From Paraburkholderia monticola (lineage in GTDB: Bacteria; Pseudomonadota; Gammaproteobacteria; Burkholderiales; Burkholderiaceae): a DNA stretch of 64,000 bases. This document shows positions 16,802-25,449 of the stretch, one piece after another. Position numbers and translations under genes: made by a program. The notes beneath the pieces are model-generated. The model worked only from the letters and a program-made list of their open reading frames with translations, had not been told where the DNA came from and ran no database searches. The stretch covers positions 124,001 to 188,000 of the forward strand of contig NZ_LRBG01000011.1 of the NCBI RefSeq assembly GCF_001580545.1, read 5' to 3'. The stretch's first letter is position 1; each line of letters opens with the position of its first letter.

Positions 16802-19498
16802 TCACGCCAACGCCTTCTCGACGATTTCGCGCACGTCGCGCGACTTGACCTGCGCGGCCACTTTCTCGAGTGCCGCGCGCATGCTGTCGCGCAGCGTTGG
16901 TGTGAAGCGGCGCCACAGTTCGAGCGAGCGCGCGAGGCGCGCGGCCACCTGCGGATTGAGCGCGTCGAGCGCGATCACCTGGTCGGCCCAGAATGCGTAG
17001 CCGGAGCCGTCTTCCGCGTGGAACTGCGCGGGGTTCGCCGCGCAGAAGCTGAAAATCAGCGAGCGCGCGCGGTTCGGGTTCTTCAGGTTGAAAGCAGGAT
17101 GCGTCATCAGCTTGCGCACCGTGTCGATCACCGGATGCTGCGCGCCGCCGCGCTGGGTGGCCTGCAACGCGAACCATTTGTCGATGACGAGCGGCTCCTT
17201 CTCGAAGCGCCGATAGAAGTCGTCGAGCGCGTGTTGCGCCTCGGCGCTGCCGCCTTGCGGCGCGGCCGCGTTGAGCAGCGCCGACAGCGCGGCCGCGCGG
17301 TCGGTCATATTGTCGGCGGCTTCGTATTGCGCGGCCGCGAGACGCACGGCGTGCGCGGCATCGTCGAGCTCGGTCAGGTACGACAGCGCCAGATTCTTCA
17401 ACGCGCGATGACCGGCCGCCTCGGGCGTCGCTTCATACGCGCCCGGCGTGCGATGCTGCTCGTAGACCTTGAGCCAGTCGTCGCGCAGCGCGTTGGCGAG
17501 GCGTTTGCGCACGAACTGCCGTGCCGCGTGGACCGCGGCCGGATTCGACTCGGCCATCTGCTCGGCCAGATACGCTTCGGACGGCAGCATCAGCGCGAGT
17601 TCGCGGAACGCCGGCGACAGCGTCTCGTCGGTCAGCACGCGCGCGAACGCGGCGACCACCGAGTCGTCGAGCTGCAACGCCGCGCCCGTGGCCGCACGCC
17701 CGGCGAGCGCGAGCAACTCGCGCGTCGCGAGCCGCTGGCCGGCTTCCCAGCGGTTGAACGGATCGCTGTCGTGGGCGAGCAGGAATGCGAGCTGATCGGC
17801 CGTGTAGTCGTACTCGACGATCACCGGCGCCGAAAAATTGCGCAGCAGCGACGGCAGCGGCTCCTCGCCGACGTTGACGAACGTGAAGGTCTGATCGGTC
17901 TGCGTGAATTCGAGTACGCGCGTGGTCGATGCCGATGCCTGCGCCTCGCCGTCGAGTTGCAGCGGCAGATCGCGGCCGTCCTTGCCGATCAGACCGATCG
18001 CGAACGGAATCAGCAGCGGTCCCTTCTGCGTTTCGCGCGCGGCCGGTACGCCATCGCCGTAGCCCTGCTTCAAGGTGACGCTGTAGCGCCGCTGCGCGGC
18101 GTCGTAGCGGGTGCGTACCGACACGCGCGGCGTGCCGGCCTGGCTATACCAGCGCTCGAACTGCGCGAGATCGCGGCCGTTGGCGTCGGCGAGCGCGTGA
18201 CGGAAGTCGTCGCAGGTCACGGCCTGGCCGTCGTGACGCCTGAAATACAGGTCCATGCCCTTGCGAAAGCCGTCGCGGCCGAACAGCGTCTGATACATCC
18301 GCACGACTTCCGAACCCTTCTCGTAGACGGTCATCGTGTAGAAGTTGTTGATCTCGACGTAGCTCTCCGGGCGCACCGGATGCGCCATCGGGCCCGCGTC
18401 CTCGGCGAACTGCATCTGGCGCAGCACGCGCACGTCCTCGATGCGCTTGGTCGCGCGCGCGGCTTCGTCGGTGGCGCCGCCGGCCATGTCGGCCGAAAAC
18501 TCCTGGTCGCGGAACACCGTGAGGCCTTCCTTCAGGCTCAGCTGGAACCAGTCGCGGCAGGTCACGCGGTTGCCGGTCCAGTTGTGGAAGTACTCGTGGC
18601 CGACCACCGCCTCGATGTTCGCGAAGTCGGTGTCGGTGGCCGTTTCGGGGTTTGCGAGCACGTACTTCGTGTTGAAGATGTTGAGCCCCTTGTTTTCCAT
18701 CGCGCCCATGTTGAAGTCGCTGACCGCGACGATCATGAAGCGGTCCAGATCGAGCTCCAGCCCAAAGCGCTCTTCATCCCAGCGGATCGAGTGGATCAGC
18801 GAATCCATCGCGTGGCGGGTCTTGTCGAGATCGTGCGGCTCGACCCAGACCTGCAGCAGTTTTTCCTTGCCCGAGCCGGTCTTCACGCGTTCTTCGAGCG
18901 CGACGAGCTTGCCCGCGACGAGCGCGAACAGATAGCTCGGCTTCTTGAACGGATCTTCCCAGCGCGCGAAATGGCGGCCGTCGGGCAGGTCGCCTTCTTC
19001 GAGCAGATTGCCGTTCGACAGCAGCACCGGATAGTCGGCCTTGCTCGCGCGCAGCGTAACCGTGAAGCTCGCCATCACGTCGGGACGGTCGAGGAAGTAG
19101 GTGATGCGGCGAAACCCCTCGGCCTCGCACTGCGTGAAGAAGTTGCCGCTCGATACGTACAGGCCCGACAGCGTGGTGTTTTCCACGGGATTGCAGATGC
19201 TCGTGAGCGTAAGCTCGAAGCTGTCCGGCACGTTGTCGAGCAACAGGCCATGCTCGTGCGGATGCGCGTTCGGGAACGGCTTGCCGTCGATCACGGCGCT
19301 GACGAATTCGAGCTGCTCGCCCATCAGTTCGAGGTGCGCGGCACGCGACGCATCCGGGTTGCGGCGCACCCGCATCGTATTCCTGACGACCGTGCGTTCG
19401 GGGACCAGATCGAACTCCAGCGCGACGGTGTCGATCAGGAAGGCGGGCGGCGCGTAATCGGCGCGGCGGATCACATTGGGCGTTTCGGTATCGGCCAT
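16802..19498 (-). CDS. pepN: Aminopeptidase N (M1 family)
   Basis: Zinc-dependent broad-specificity aminopeptidase of 898 residues, cytoplasmic. The exopeptidase motif GAMENKGLNIF precedes the zinc site HEYFH at residues 301-305, with the third ligand in KEGLTVFRDQEF. The C-terminal half is the helical domain typical of bacterial PepN. The ATG at 19498 (MADTETPNVIRRADY) matches the family N-terminus; the frame stays open to 19588 but without support. It is a stand-alone gene with its own terminator. Confidence 0.96.
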   Translation of the reverse strand: MADTETPNVIRRADYAPPAFLIDTVALEFDLVPERTVVRNTMRVRRNPDASRAAHLELMGEQLEFVSAVIDGKPFPNAHPHEHGLLLDNVPDSFELTLTSICNPVENTTLSGLYVSSGNFFTQCEAEGFRRITYFLDRPDVMASFTVTLRASKADYPVLLSNGNLLEEGDLPDGRHFARWEDPFKKPSYLFALVAGKLVALEERVKTGSGKEKLLQVWVEPHDLDKTRHAMDSLIHSIRWDEERFGLELDLDRFMIVAVSDFNMGAMENKGLNIFNTKYVLANPETATDTDFANIEAVVGHEYFHNWTGNRVTCRDWFQLSLKEGLTVFRDQEFSADMAGGATDEAARATKRIEDVRVLRQMQFAEDAGPMAHPVRPESYVEINNFYTMTVYEKGSEVVRMYQTLFGRDGFRKGMDLYFRRHDGQAVTCDDFRHALADANGRDLAQFERWYSQAGTPRVSVRTRYDAAQRRYSVTLKQGYGDGVPAARETQKGPLLIPFAIGLIGKDGRDLPLQLDGEAQASASTTRVLEFTQTDQTFTFVNVGEEPLPSLLRNFSAPVIVEYDYTADQLAFLLAHDSDPFNRWEAGQRLATRELLALAGRAATGAALQLDDSVVAAFARVLTDETLSPAFRELALMLPSEAYLAEQMAESNPAAVHAARQFVRKRLANALRDDWLKVYEQHRTPGAYEATPEAAGHRALKNLALSYLTELDDAAHAVRLAAAQYEAADNMTDRAAALSALLNAAAPQGGSAEAQHALDDFYRRFEKEPLVIDKWFALQATQRGGAQHPVIDTVRKLMTHPAFNLKNPNRARSLIFSFCAANPAQFHAEDGSGYAFWADQVIALDALNPQVAARLARSLELWRRFTPTLRDSMRAALEKVAAQVKSRDVREIVEKALA

Positions 19499-19785
19499 GG
19501 CGTTCTGTGGTGGAGTACTCGAGCGGTCGGGCGCACAAACGGCGCGCGAGCCGGGCTTGGTCGACTCATTGTACAAAGCCTCGGGCAATCGTGCGGGGGG
19601 AAGCCGGGGCGAGTTGGGGTGCCGGGGCAGAACCTTTTACCGGCTGGCAAGGTCAGCGTAATATCGGGCGCGGCGCGCGGTGGAGATCCGGAGCGGGCGT
19701 CCGGCCGGCGACACAGTCACGGAATAATCGCGCTCGATTCAAGGTTCTAACTACAGCACTTGAGAGAGAGACCACGAGGCAGATC

Positions 19786-20484
19786 ATGAACATCGATCGA
19801 TGGACCCGCCGCGTCGCGCTGCTGTTCGTCGCGCTGGCCCTGCAGTTGTCCGGCTGCACGACCTACGTGACGACGCAGGTCACGGCGTTCTCCGACTGGA
19901 GCGGTAGCGACGCGACCCGCACCTACGCGTTCACGCGGCGCGCGGATCAGCAGAACAATCTCGAACTGAGTGCGTACGAGCGGATCGTCGCGAACGAGCT
20001 CGCCGTGCACTCGTTCCGCGAAGTCGCCCGCGACGACGCGCGCTATCTGGTCGAGCTCGCCTACGGCATCCGCTCGGACATCGTGTCCGTCCCGCAGCCG
20101 GTCTACTACAACCCGTGGCCCGGCCCATACTGGGGCCGGCCGTTCGATCCGTGGGGACCTTGGGGGCCTTTCCCGGCGACGTATGTGACCGACACCTATC
20201 CGGTGTTCACGCATCTGCTCGGCATCCGGATCACCGAGCGCGTGAGCGGCCGGGAAGTCTACAACGTGACGGCGCGCAATTTCGGCGAGGAGTCGTCGCT
20301 GGTGCGGGCGATGCCTTATCTGGCGCGCAGCGCGCTGCTTGACTTCCCGCTGGCGAATGGCGCCGCGCATACCGTGAAGATCCCACTCGGCGGCGGTGGT
20401 GCGCAGGCGAACGAGGTGTCGCTGCCTGCGGGTGCGCCGCCCGCGCCCGCCGCGCCGGCATCGGCGCCGAAAGCGGCGCTGTAG
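19786..20484 (+). CDS. DUF4136 family lipoprotein
   Basis: 232-residue predicted lipoprotein. The N-terminal signal ends in lipobox LSGC, so Cys23 would be lipidated. The body follows the DUF4136 pattern: FSDWSGSDATRTYAF, a segment with YLVELAYGIR, then a proline/tryptophan-rich insert around NPWPGPYWGRPFDPWGPWGP, and a tail rich in Ala/Pro. Function is not known. It lies between pepN (divergent) and the pigment operon, separated from the latter by 571 bp, so it is probably an independent unit. Confidence 0.85.
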   Translation: MNIDRWTRRVALLFVALALQLSGCTTYVTTQVTAFSDWSGSDATRTYAFTRRADQQNNLELSAYERIVANELAVHSFREVARDDARYLVELAYGIRSDIVSVPQPVYYNPWPGPYWGRPFDPWGPWGPFPATYVTDTYPVFTHLLGIRITERVSGREVYNVTARNFGEESSLVRAMPYLARSALLDFPLANGAAHTVKIPLGGGGAQANEVSLPAGAPPAPAAPASAPKAAL

Positions 20485-20488
20485 GTCG

Positions 20489-20605
20489 GACGCCGACCCC
20501 GAACAACGCCAGCGCGCCGGGCAGGATCGCCGGCACGTTTGCGATCATCATGCCGAGCGTCGTGCCCGCCACCACGCCGAAGAAATCGTGAAAACGCGCG
20601 ACGCG
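20489..20605 (-). pseudogene. Remnant of a TMEM165/GDT1 (UPF0016) family gene
   Basis: The minus-strand frame encodes RFHDFFGVVAGTTLGMMIAN followed by VPAIL and then PGALALFGVGV. The segment VVAGTTLGMMIANVPA is the characteristic second-half motif of the TMEM165/GDT1 cation-exporter family. The two catalytic E-x-G-D-(K/R) motifs, the N-terminal half and the helix between the two preserved pieces are missing, and no usable start is near. It reads as the leftover 3' part of a deleted gene. Identification rests on motif recall. Confidence 0.55.
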
Positions 20606-20786
20606 CGGCGTACCGTTCTGTAACACTTGGCCCGAAGGTAAAATGAAAGCTTTTTCGAGGCTTTCGCCGCCGCGCCGCCGCGCTTCGCCCCTGCGCGAAA
20701 CCGCCGTCCAGCCTGACGCCGCGGGCAGCTCGGTCAAACAAGGTCAAATTCCGTTGCTTTAGAGGCGCGGATACAGATAGATACGT

Positions 20787-20838
20787 CTTTTGTGGCTGAT
20801 TTAATCCAGAATATTCAGTATTATTTCGGCCACAAAAG
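20787..20838. repeat. 52-bp imperfect palindrome
   Basis: The two 26-base halves match at 21 positions after reverse complementing. The outer 10 bp (CTTTTGTGGC / GCCACAAAAG) and the central GAATATTC are perfect and share one dyad centre at 20812.5. No T-run follows, so it is not a standard terminator. Confidence 0.7.
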
Positions 20839-21055
20839 GAGCCAGAGAGCCACAATCGACACCCCGATCGTCGGGGCGTCTAGTCGGGGCGCCCCTAAAT
20901 AATCGGGCCCGATTGCCGATAATCCTGTATTCCCACGAAGAAGACTGGTCGATCCCGGCTGGAACCTCCCGATCCGCGCGGCGCCGCTCGCCGCGACGGC
21001 TGTGTATTCCGTCAGGCGCTTGAGCCCCTTCCCCGTTTCTACGCGCGAACACCGT

Positions 21056-21781
21056 ATGCCCGATCTGCACTGGACCATTCCGGTCGGTCGCTGGTCTAGC
21101 TGGCCGGCTGCCGCATCTGCCGCACCCGATATCGGCTTTATCGAGCCGATCGTGCGGCGGCGTCTCAGCACGCTGTCCAAGGTGGCGCTCAAGGTCGCGC
21201 ACGACTGCGTCGCCCAGGAGCCGGTGCGCGTCGTGTTCGCGTCGCGCCACGGGGAACTGCGGCGTACCACCGACATCCTGCGCAGCATCAGCGCGGGCGA
21301 GCCGGTGTCGCCGACGGCGTTCAGCCTGTCGGTGTTGAATGCGATGACCGGGGTGTTCGGGATTGCTCGCGGCGACCGTTCGGCCGCGAGCGCGGTGTCG
21401 GCCGGCGCGCAAACGCTCGGCTATGCGCTGCTCGAAGCGTACGCGCAATACGCGACCCAGCCCGATGCGCCGGTGTTGCTCGTGTATGCCGACGAGCCGG
21501 CCGATCTCGCGTACGGCACGATCGAGGACGAAGTGCAGGGCGGCGCGATCGCGGTGTTGCTGCAAAAAGAGGCGTCGGCCGGGCACATCGTTTGCTCGCT
21601 CAGCCGCGCGCACGAGGAGGCCGGCGACCCGCGGGACGCCAGCCGGAGCGCCGCGAGCGACGCCGCCAGCTTCCCGACCCAGAGCCAGGCACTGCTGCAC
21701 TGCCTCGAGACCGGCCAGCCCGCGTGCTGGCAAGGTGCCGGCGCGCTGTGGCACTGGAGGTGGGATGATCGCGCGGCTTGA
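21056..21781 (+). CDS. apeC: APE ketosynthase chain-length-factor-like protein
   Basis: First gene of the aryl polyene operon. The 241-residue product resembles the N-terminal ketosynthase-like family (Ketoacyl-synt_2), without a catalytic cysteine: IGFIEPIVRRRLSTLSKVAL, VVFASRHGELRRT, AFSLSVLNAMTGVFGI. In characterised APE systems this protein (ApeC) partners the ketosynthase ApeO and acts as chain-length factor. Start choice is uncertain: the ATG at 21056 gives a family-like N-terminus, while one at 21002 adds 18 residues; neither has a strong ribosome binding site. It overlaps the next gene by 17 bases. Confidence 0.82.
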   Translation: MPDLHWTIPVGRWSSWPAAASAAPDIGFIEPIVRRRLSTLSKVALKVAHDCVAQEPVRVVFASRHGELRRTTDILRSISAGEPVSPTAFSLSVLNAMTGVFGIARGDRSAASAVSAGAQTLGYALLEAYAQYATQPDAPVLLVYADEPADLAYGTIEDEVQGGAIAVLLQKEASAGHIVCSLSRAHEEAGDPRDASRSAASDAASFPTQSQALLHCLETGQPACWQGAGALWHWRWDDRAA

Positions 21782-22559
21782 TTACGCCTGGCGTTTCTCC
21801 GCGACCGGTCTCGCCTTTGTCGGGTTCGGCGTGTGCGGCGTGCTGTTTTCGGTGCTCGTGTTTCCGCTCGCGTGGCTGTGGCCGCATCGCGCGTCGCGGC
21901 AGCGCGCGGTGACCGCGGTGATCCACCGGTTTTTCCGCGCGCTCGTCGCGGTGCTGCGCGCGCTCGGCGTGATGCAGCTCGAGGTGTCCGGTGAAGAGGC
22001 GTTGCGCGCGGGGCGACCCGCGATCGTCGTCGCGAATCACCCGACTTACCTCGACGTGATGGTTCTGCTGTCGCTTGCGCCGCGCGCATGCTGCGTCGTG
22101 AAGAACGCGCACTGGCGCAATCCGTGTTTCTGGGGCATCGTGCGCGCGGCCGAATACGTGAGCAACGCGGACGCGATCGCGCTCGTCGAGGCGGGTGCGA
22201 AGCAGCTCGCGGCCGGCTATACGATGATCATTTTTCCGGAAGGCACGCGCAGCCCCGCGCCGAACCGGCTGCACGCGTTTTCGCGCGGTTTCGCGCATAT
22301 GGCGCTCAAGGCCGGCGCGCCGATCGTGCCGGTGTTGATGGATTGCGATCCGCCCGCGTTCACGCGGCAGATGCGCTGGTACAACGTGCCGGCGCGCGCG
22401 TTCCGGATGCGCGTGAACGTGCTCGCGCCGCTTGGCGTCGCCGAGCTGGCCGCGCACGACACCACCACGGCCATCGCGGCGCGCAGCGTGACGAATGCCG
22501 TCGAAGCCCACATTACCCAGCACCTGTTCGATTATGGATTCTTTAAAACTGGAAATTAA
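21765..22559 (+). CDS. Lysophospholipid acyltransferase-like protein (APE ApeD type)
   Basis: 264-residue membrane-associated acyltransferase of the PlsC/LPLAT family. After an N-terminal hydrophobic segment, the catalytic HX4D box appears as NHPTYLD and the glycerol-phosphate-binding box as FPEGTRS. In aryl polyene clusters such an enzyme probably helps attach the polyene to a lipid anchor or loads the acyl chain. TGGAGGTGGG lies just before the ATG at 21765, inside the end of the preceding gene, showing translational coupling. The exact acceptor is unknown. Confidence 0.82.
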   Translation: MIARLDYAWRFSATGLAFVGFGVCGVLFSVLVFPLAWLWPHRASRQRAVTAVIHRFFRALVAVLRALGVMQLEVSGEEALRAGRPAIVVANHPTYLDVMVLLSLAPRACCVVKNAHWRNPCFWGIVRAAEYVSNADAIALVEAGAKQLAAGYTMIIFPEGTRSPAPNRLHAFSRGFAHMALKAGAPIVPVLMDCDPPAFTRQMRWYNVPARAFRMRVNVLAPLGVAELAAHDTTTAIAARSVTNAVEAHITQHLFDYGFFKTGN

Positions 22560-22833
22560 AAAGCTTCTGATCGAGGCCCTCGATCTCGAAGACCTGAGCC
22601 CCGCCGATATCGACGACGACGCACCGTTGTTCGGTTCGGACGGCATCGGTCTCGATTCGATCGACGCGCTCGAGATTGGCATCGTGCTGCGCAAACAATA
22701 CCAACTGACCATCGCGGCGAACGACGATCGCACGCGCGAGCACTTTCGCTCGATCAACACGCTCGCCGCGTTGGTCGAGAGTCAGCGCGAAGCGACGCAC
22801 GCTGCGAACGAAACCACAAGGAAGGGGGATTAA
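22534..22833 (+). CDS. apeE: Acyl carrier protein 1 of the APE system
   Basis: 99-residue carrier protein. The phosphopantetheine attachment serine lies in GLDSIDALE, preceded by an acidic helix I region (LLIEALDLEDLSPADIDDD). Its C-terminal tail of some 15 residues is longer than that of the second carrier. It overlaps the preceding acyltransferase gene by 26 bases and is followed two bases later by the second ACP. In studied APE systems two carriers divide starter loading and chain extension; which does which here cannot be told from sequence. Confidence 0.88.
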   Translation: MDSLKLEIKKLLIEALDLEDLSPADIDDDAPLFGSDGIGLDSIDALEIGIVLRKQYQLTIAANDDRTREHFRSINTLAALVESQREATHAANETTRKGD

Positions 22834-22835
22834 CC

Positions 22836-23087
22836 GTGTCTGAGACTGAGATTCTTGAGCGCATCCGCGCGATCTTCAAGGAGAACTTCGCGATCGAGCC
22901 GGAGCGCGTGACGCCCGACGCTCACCTGTTCGAAGACCTCGATCTCGACAGCATCGACGCGGTCGATCTCGCGATCAAGCTGCAGGAAATGACCGGTCGC
23001 CGCATCAAGCCCGAGGACTTCAAGACCGTGCGCACGGTCGGCGACGTGATCGGCGCGGTCGAATCGCTGCTCGCGGCGCAGGGCTGA
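22836..23087 (+). CDS. apeF: Acyl carrier protein 2 of the APE system
   Basis: 83-residue carrier protein with attachment site DLDSIDAVD and the standard helix II/III region (LAIKLQEMTGRRIKPEDF). The start is GTG at 22836, preceded by AAGGAAGGGGGA, two bases after the stop of the first ACP. Its own stop overlaps the next start in a TGATG junction. Confidence 0.9.
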   Translation: MSETEILERIRAIFKENFAIEPERVTPDAHLFEDLDLDSIDAVDLAIKLQEMTGRRIKPEDFKTVRTVGDVIGAVESLLAAQG

Positions 23088-23755
23088 TGCCGGCCGCGCG
23101 CTCGCGCACGCAAATGTCAGAGCCACATCCCGCCGCCAGCGAATCCGGCTCGCGGCCTCACTGGAGCAGGACCGTCGTGCAGGTGCTGCTGAAACTCGCG
23201 TACCCCGCGCTGATTCTGTGCGCCTGGCACTGGGACGCGCCACGCCTCGTCGGCTGCTTGCTGCTCGTGACTTTGTGGCTGCAACGCTGGGTCGGCGGCG
23301 GTCCGGTCGCGATGCCGTTGCGGCAGTTTTCCGCGCTCGACTGGGCCGTGGTGGTGCTGCTCAGCGGCGCGTCGGTGGCGATCGTCGTCACCGATAGCGA
23401 GCTGCTGCTGCGCTTTTATCCGTCGCTCGTCAATCTTGGCCTGCTGATCGCGTTCGGTGCGACGCTCGTGCGCGGGCCGTCGATGATCGAAAAATTCGCG
23501 CGCCTCGGCAGTCCCGATCTGCCGCCGGGCGCGGTGCGCTATACGCGGCGCGTCACGCAGGTGTGGTGCGCGTTCTTCGTGCTGAACGGCGCGTTTTCCG
23601 CTTATACCGCGCTGTATTGGAGCCGTGCGAGCTGGTCGCTGTACAACGGCATCATCGCGTATGGGCTGATCGGCGTGCTGCTGGCGGCCGAGTACGTCTG
23701 GCGGCGCCTCATCGTGCTGCCGCGCGCGGCGCGGACGGGATCGGGGGCGGCATGA
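23087..23755 (+). CDS. apeG: APE cluster integral membrane protein (COG4648 type)
   Basis: 222-residue polytopic membrane protein with about five to six hydrophobic segments and a basic, polar N-terminus. It corresponds to ApeG of described clusters, whose relatives are often misannotated as DNA gyrase subunit B. Features such as FYPSLVNLGLLIAFGATL and VWCAFFVLNGAFSAYTAL match that family. Biochemical role is unknown; membrane placement of the growing or finished pigment is a reasonable guess. A second in-frame ATG at 23114 is possible. It ends in an ATGA overlap with the ligase gene. Confidence 0.78.
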   Translation: MPAARSRTQMSEPHPAASESGSRPHWSRTVVQVLLKLAYPALILCAWHWDAPRLVGCLLLVTLWLQRWVGGGPVAMPLRQFSALDWAVVVLLSGASVAIVVTDSELLLRFYPSLVNLGLLIAFGATLVRGPSMIEKFARLGSPDLPPGAVRYTRRVTQVWCAFFVLNGAFSAYTALYWSRASWSLYNGIIAYGLIGVLLAAEYVWRRLIVLPRAARTGSGAA

Positions 23756-25449
23756 TCGCGTTGCATGATCTGTTGTCGGCCGAGGCCGAGCTTGCCGCAC
23801 CGGTGTGCCGCGACGGTGCCGTGCTACTCGATCGGGCGGCGTTTCGCGCGCGCGTCGTGGGCTTGATCGCGCTCGTGCAAACGCACGACGCGTCGCGCTG
23901 CGCACTGTGTATCGACGATCCGTTCGAGTTCGCGTGCGCCTTGTTCGCGCTGTTCGCGTGCGGCAAGGAGCCGGTGATTCCAGCCAACGCAACGCCGGGC
24001 TATCTCGCCGATCTCGCGGGCGCGTACGACTTCCTGCTGACGGATGCGGACCTGCCGCCGTTCGTCGCGGCGGGGCATGGGCACGCGCATGCCGCCATCC
24101 ATACCGCTTACCCGATCGACCCGCACGCGCCGCTCACGCTCTACACGTCCGGCAGCAGCGGCACGCCGAAGCCGATCCGCAAGACGCTCGCGCAATTCAA
24201 CGCCGAAGTCCACACGCTGGAACAGCAGTGGGGCGCCTTGATCGGCGACGCGACGATGCTCGCGAGCGTGCCGCATCACCATATCTACGGTCTGCTGTTT
24301 CGCCTGTTGTGGCCGCTCGCGGCCGGCCGCGCGTTCGATCGCGCGATCGGCATGGAGCCGTTGCAATTGCAGGCGCGCATCGCGCAATGCGGCGCGACGG
24401 CGATCGTCTCGACGCCCGCGCAACTGTCGCGCTGGCCTGCGTTGCCAGGCTTCGCCGCACTGATGCCCGCGCCGCGCGCGTTCTTTTCGTCGGGCGGTCC
24501 GCTCTCGGCCGATGCCGCGCAGCCCTATGCGCAGACCTTCGGTGCGGCGCCGCTCGAAATCTACGGCAGCACGGAAACCGGCGGCATCGCGTGGCGGCGC
24601 CAGGATCAGGGCGACGCGTGGCAGACGGTCGCCGGTGCCGAGGTAAGAGGCGACGACGATGGCGCGCTGTGCGTGCGCTCGCCGCATCTCGATCACGACG
24701 GCTGGCACCGCACGGGCGACCGCATCGCGTTCGATGCCGATGGGCGCTTCCGTTTGCAGGGGCGCCTCGATCGCGTGCTGAAGCTCGGCGGCAAACGTGT
24801 CTCGCTGCCCGAGCTCGAAGCGCGTCTCGCGCTGCATCCGTATGTTGCGCAGGCGGCGCTGGTGGCGCTCGAAGGCGCGTCGCGCGAACGCGTCGGCGCG
24901 GTGGTCGCGCTGACCGAAGCGGGCAGCACGGCGTTGCGCGACGAAGGCCGCGTGGCGCTCGCGAAAACGCTGCGGCGGCACCTGGCCAATTACTTCGATG
25001 CGGTCGTGCTGCCGCGTCACTGGCGTTTTCGCGTGAGCCTGCCGTTCGACGCGCGCGGCAAGCTGCCCGCGAGCGCGGTCGCAGCGGCGTTCGCGCCGCG
25101 CGCCGAGGGCATGGAGGTGCTGGCCGAAACGCGCGCAGGCGAGACGCTGCACTACGTGCTGCGCGTGCCGCTCTCGCTGGTGCATTTCGCCGGTCACTTT
25201 CCGGGCCTGCCGATTCTGCCGGGCGTCGTCCAGGTCGACTGGGCGGTGCGGCTCGCGGCCGGGCATTGGCCGCGGGTGCGTGAGGTGGCGTCGGTTGATC
25301 GGTTGAAGTTCATGGCGCCGGTGTCGCCCGGTGCGGTGCTCGAGCTCACACTCGCCTATGACGTCGCGCGCCGGCGCGTGCAGTTCGCGTACCGGCTCGA
25401 CGGACGCGAATGCGCATCGGGCGTGCTGGTGCATCGGGAGGACGCCTGA
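23752..25449 (+). CDS. Adenylating ligase fused to ApeI-type dehydratase
   Basis: 565-residue fusion. Residues 1 to about 440 form an AMP-dependent acyl/aryl ligase (ApeH-like) with core motif LYTSGSSGTPKPI near residue 130, then IYGSTETGG and the hinge region GRLDRVLKLGGKRVSLPELE. Residues about 455-565 form a hot-dog dehydratase (ApeI-like) with HFAGHFPGLPILPG, where His482 is in the FabA/FabZ-type active-site loop. The ligase should activate the aryl starter and load it on an ACP; the dehydratase should remove water during chain extension. In the well-studied clusters these are separate genes. Confidence 0.87.
   Translation: MIALHDLLSAEAELAAPVCRDGAVLLDRAAFRARVVGLIALVQTHDASRCALCIDDPFEFACALFALFACGKEPVIPANATPGYLADLAGAYDFLLTDADLPPFVAAGHGHAHAAIHTAYPIDPHAPLTLYTSGSSGTPKPIRKTLAQFNAEVHTLEQQWGALIGDATMLASVPHHHIYGLLFRLLWPLAAGRAFDRAIGMEPLQLQARIAQCGATAIVSTPAQLSRWPALPGFAALMPAPRAFFSSGGPLSADAAQPYAQTFGAAPLEIYGSTETGGIAWRRQDQGDAWQTVAGAEVRGDDDGALCVRSPHLDHDGWHRTGDRIAFDADGRFRLQGRLDRVLKLGGKRVSLPELEARLALHPYVAQAALVALEGASRERVGAVVALTEAGSTALRDEGRVALAKTLRRHLANYFDAVVLPRHWRFRVSLPFDARGKLPASAVAAAFAPRAEGMEVLAETRAGETLHYVLRVPLSLVHFAGHFPGLPILPGVVQVDWAVRLAAGHWPRVREVASVDRLKFMAPVSPGAVLELTLAYDVARRRVQFAYRLDGRECASGVLVHREDA

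Larger units (their letters stand above)
20485..21055. other. Upstream region of the aryl polyene operon
   Basis: This 571-bp spacer holds a gene remnant (20489-20605, minus), a 52-bp imperfect palindrome (20787-20838), and three shorter dyads: CCCCGA-TCG-TCGGGG (20862-20876), GGGGCGCCCC (20886-20895) and TCGGGCCCGA (20903-20912). The operon promoter must lie here, but no confident -10/-35 pair could be picked. Confidence 0.5.

Noticed and set aside
17018..19750. Very long plus-strand open frame of about 910 codons opposite pepN
   Set aside because: It is the antisense shadow of pepN, arginine/leucine-rich, with no known motif or ribosome binding site. pepN has an intact active site and the expected length.
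23087..23755. DNA gyrase subunit B label often attached to this membrane protein family
   Set aside because: The sequence is a multi-helix membrane protein with no gyrase domain.
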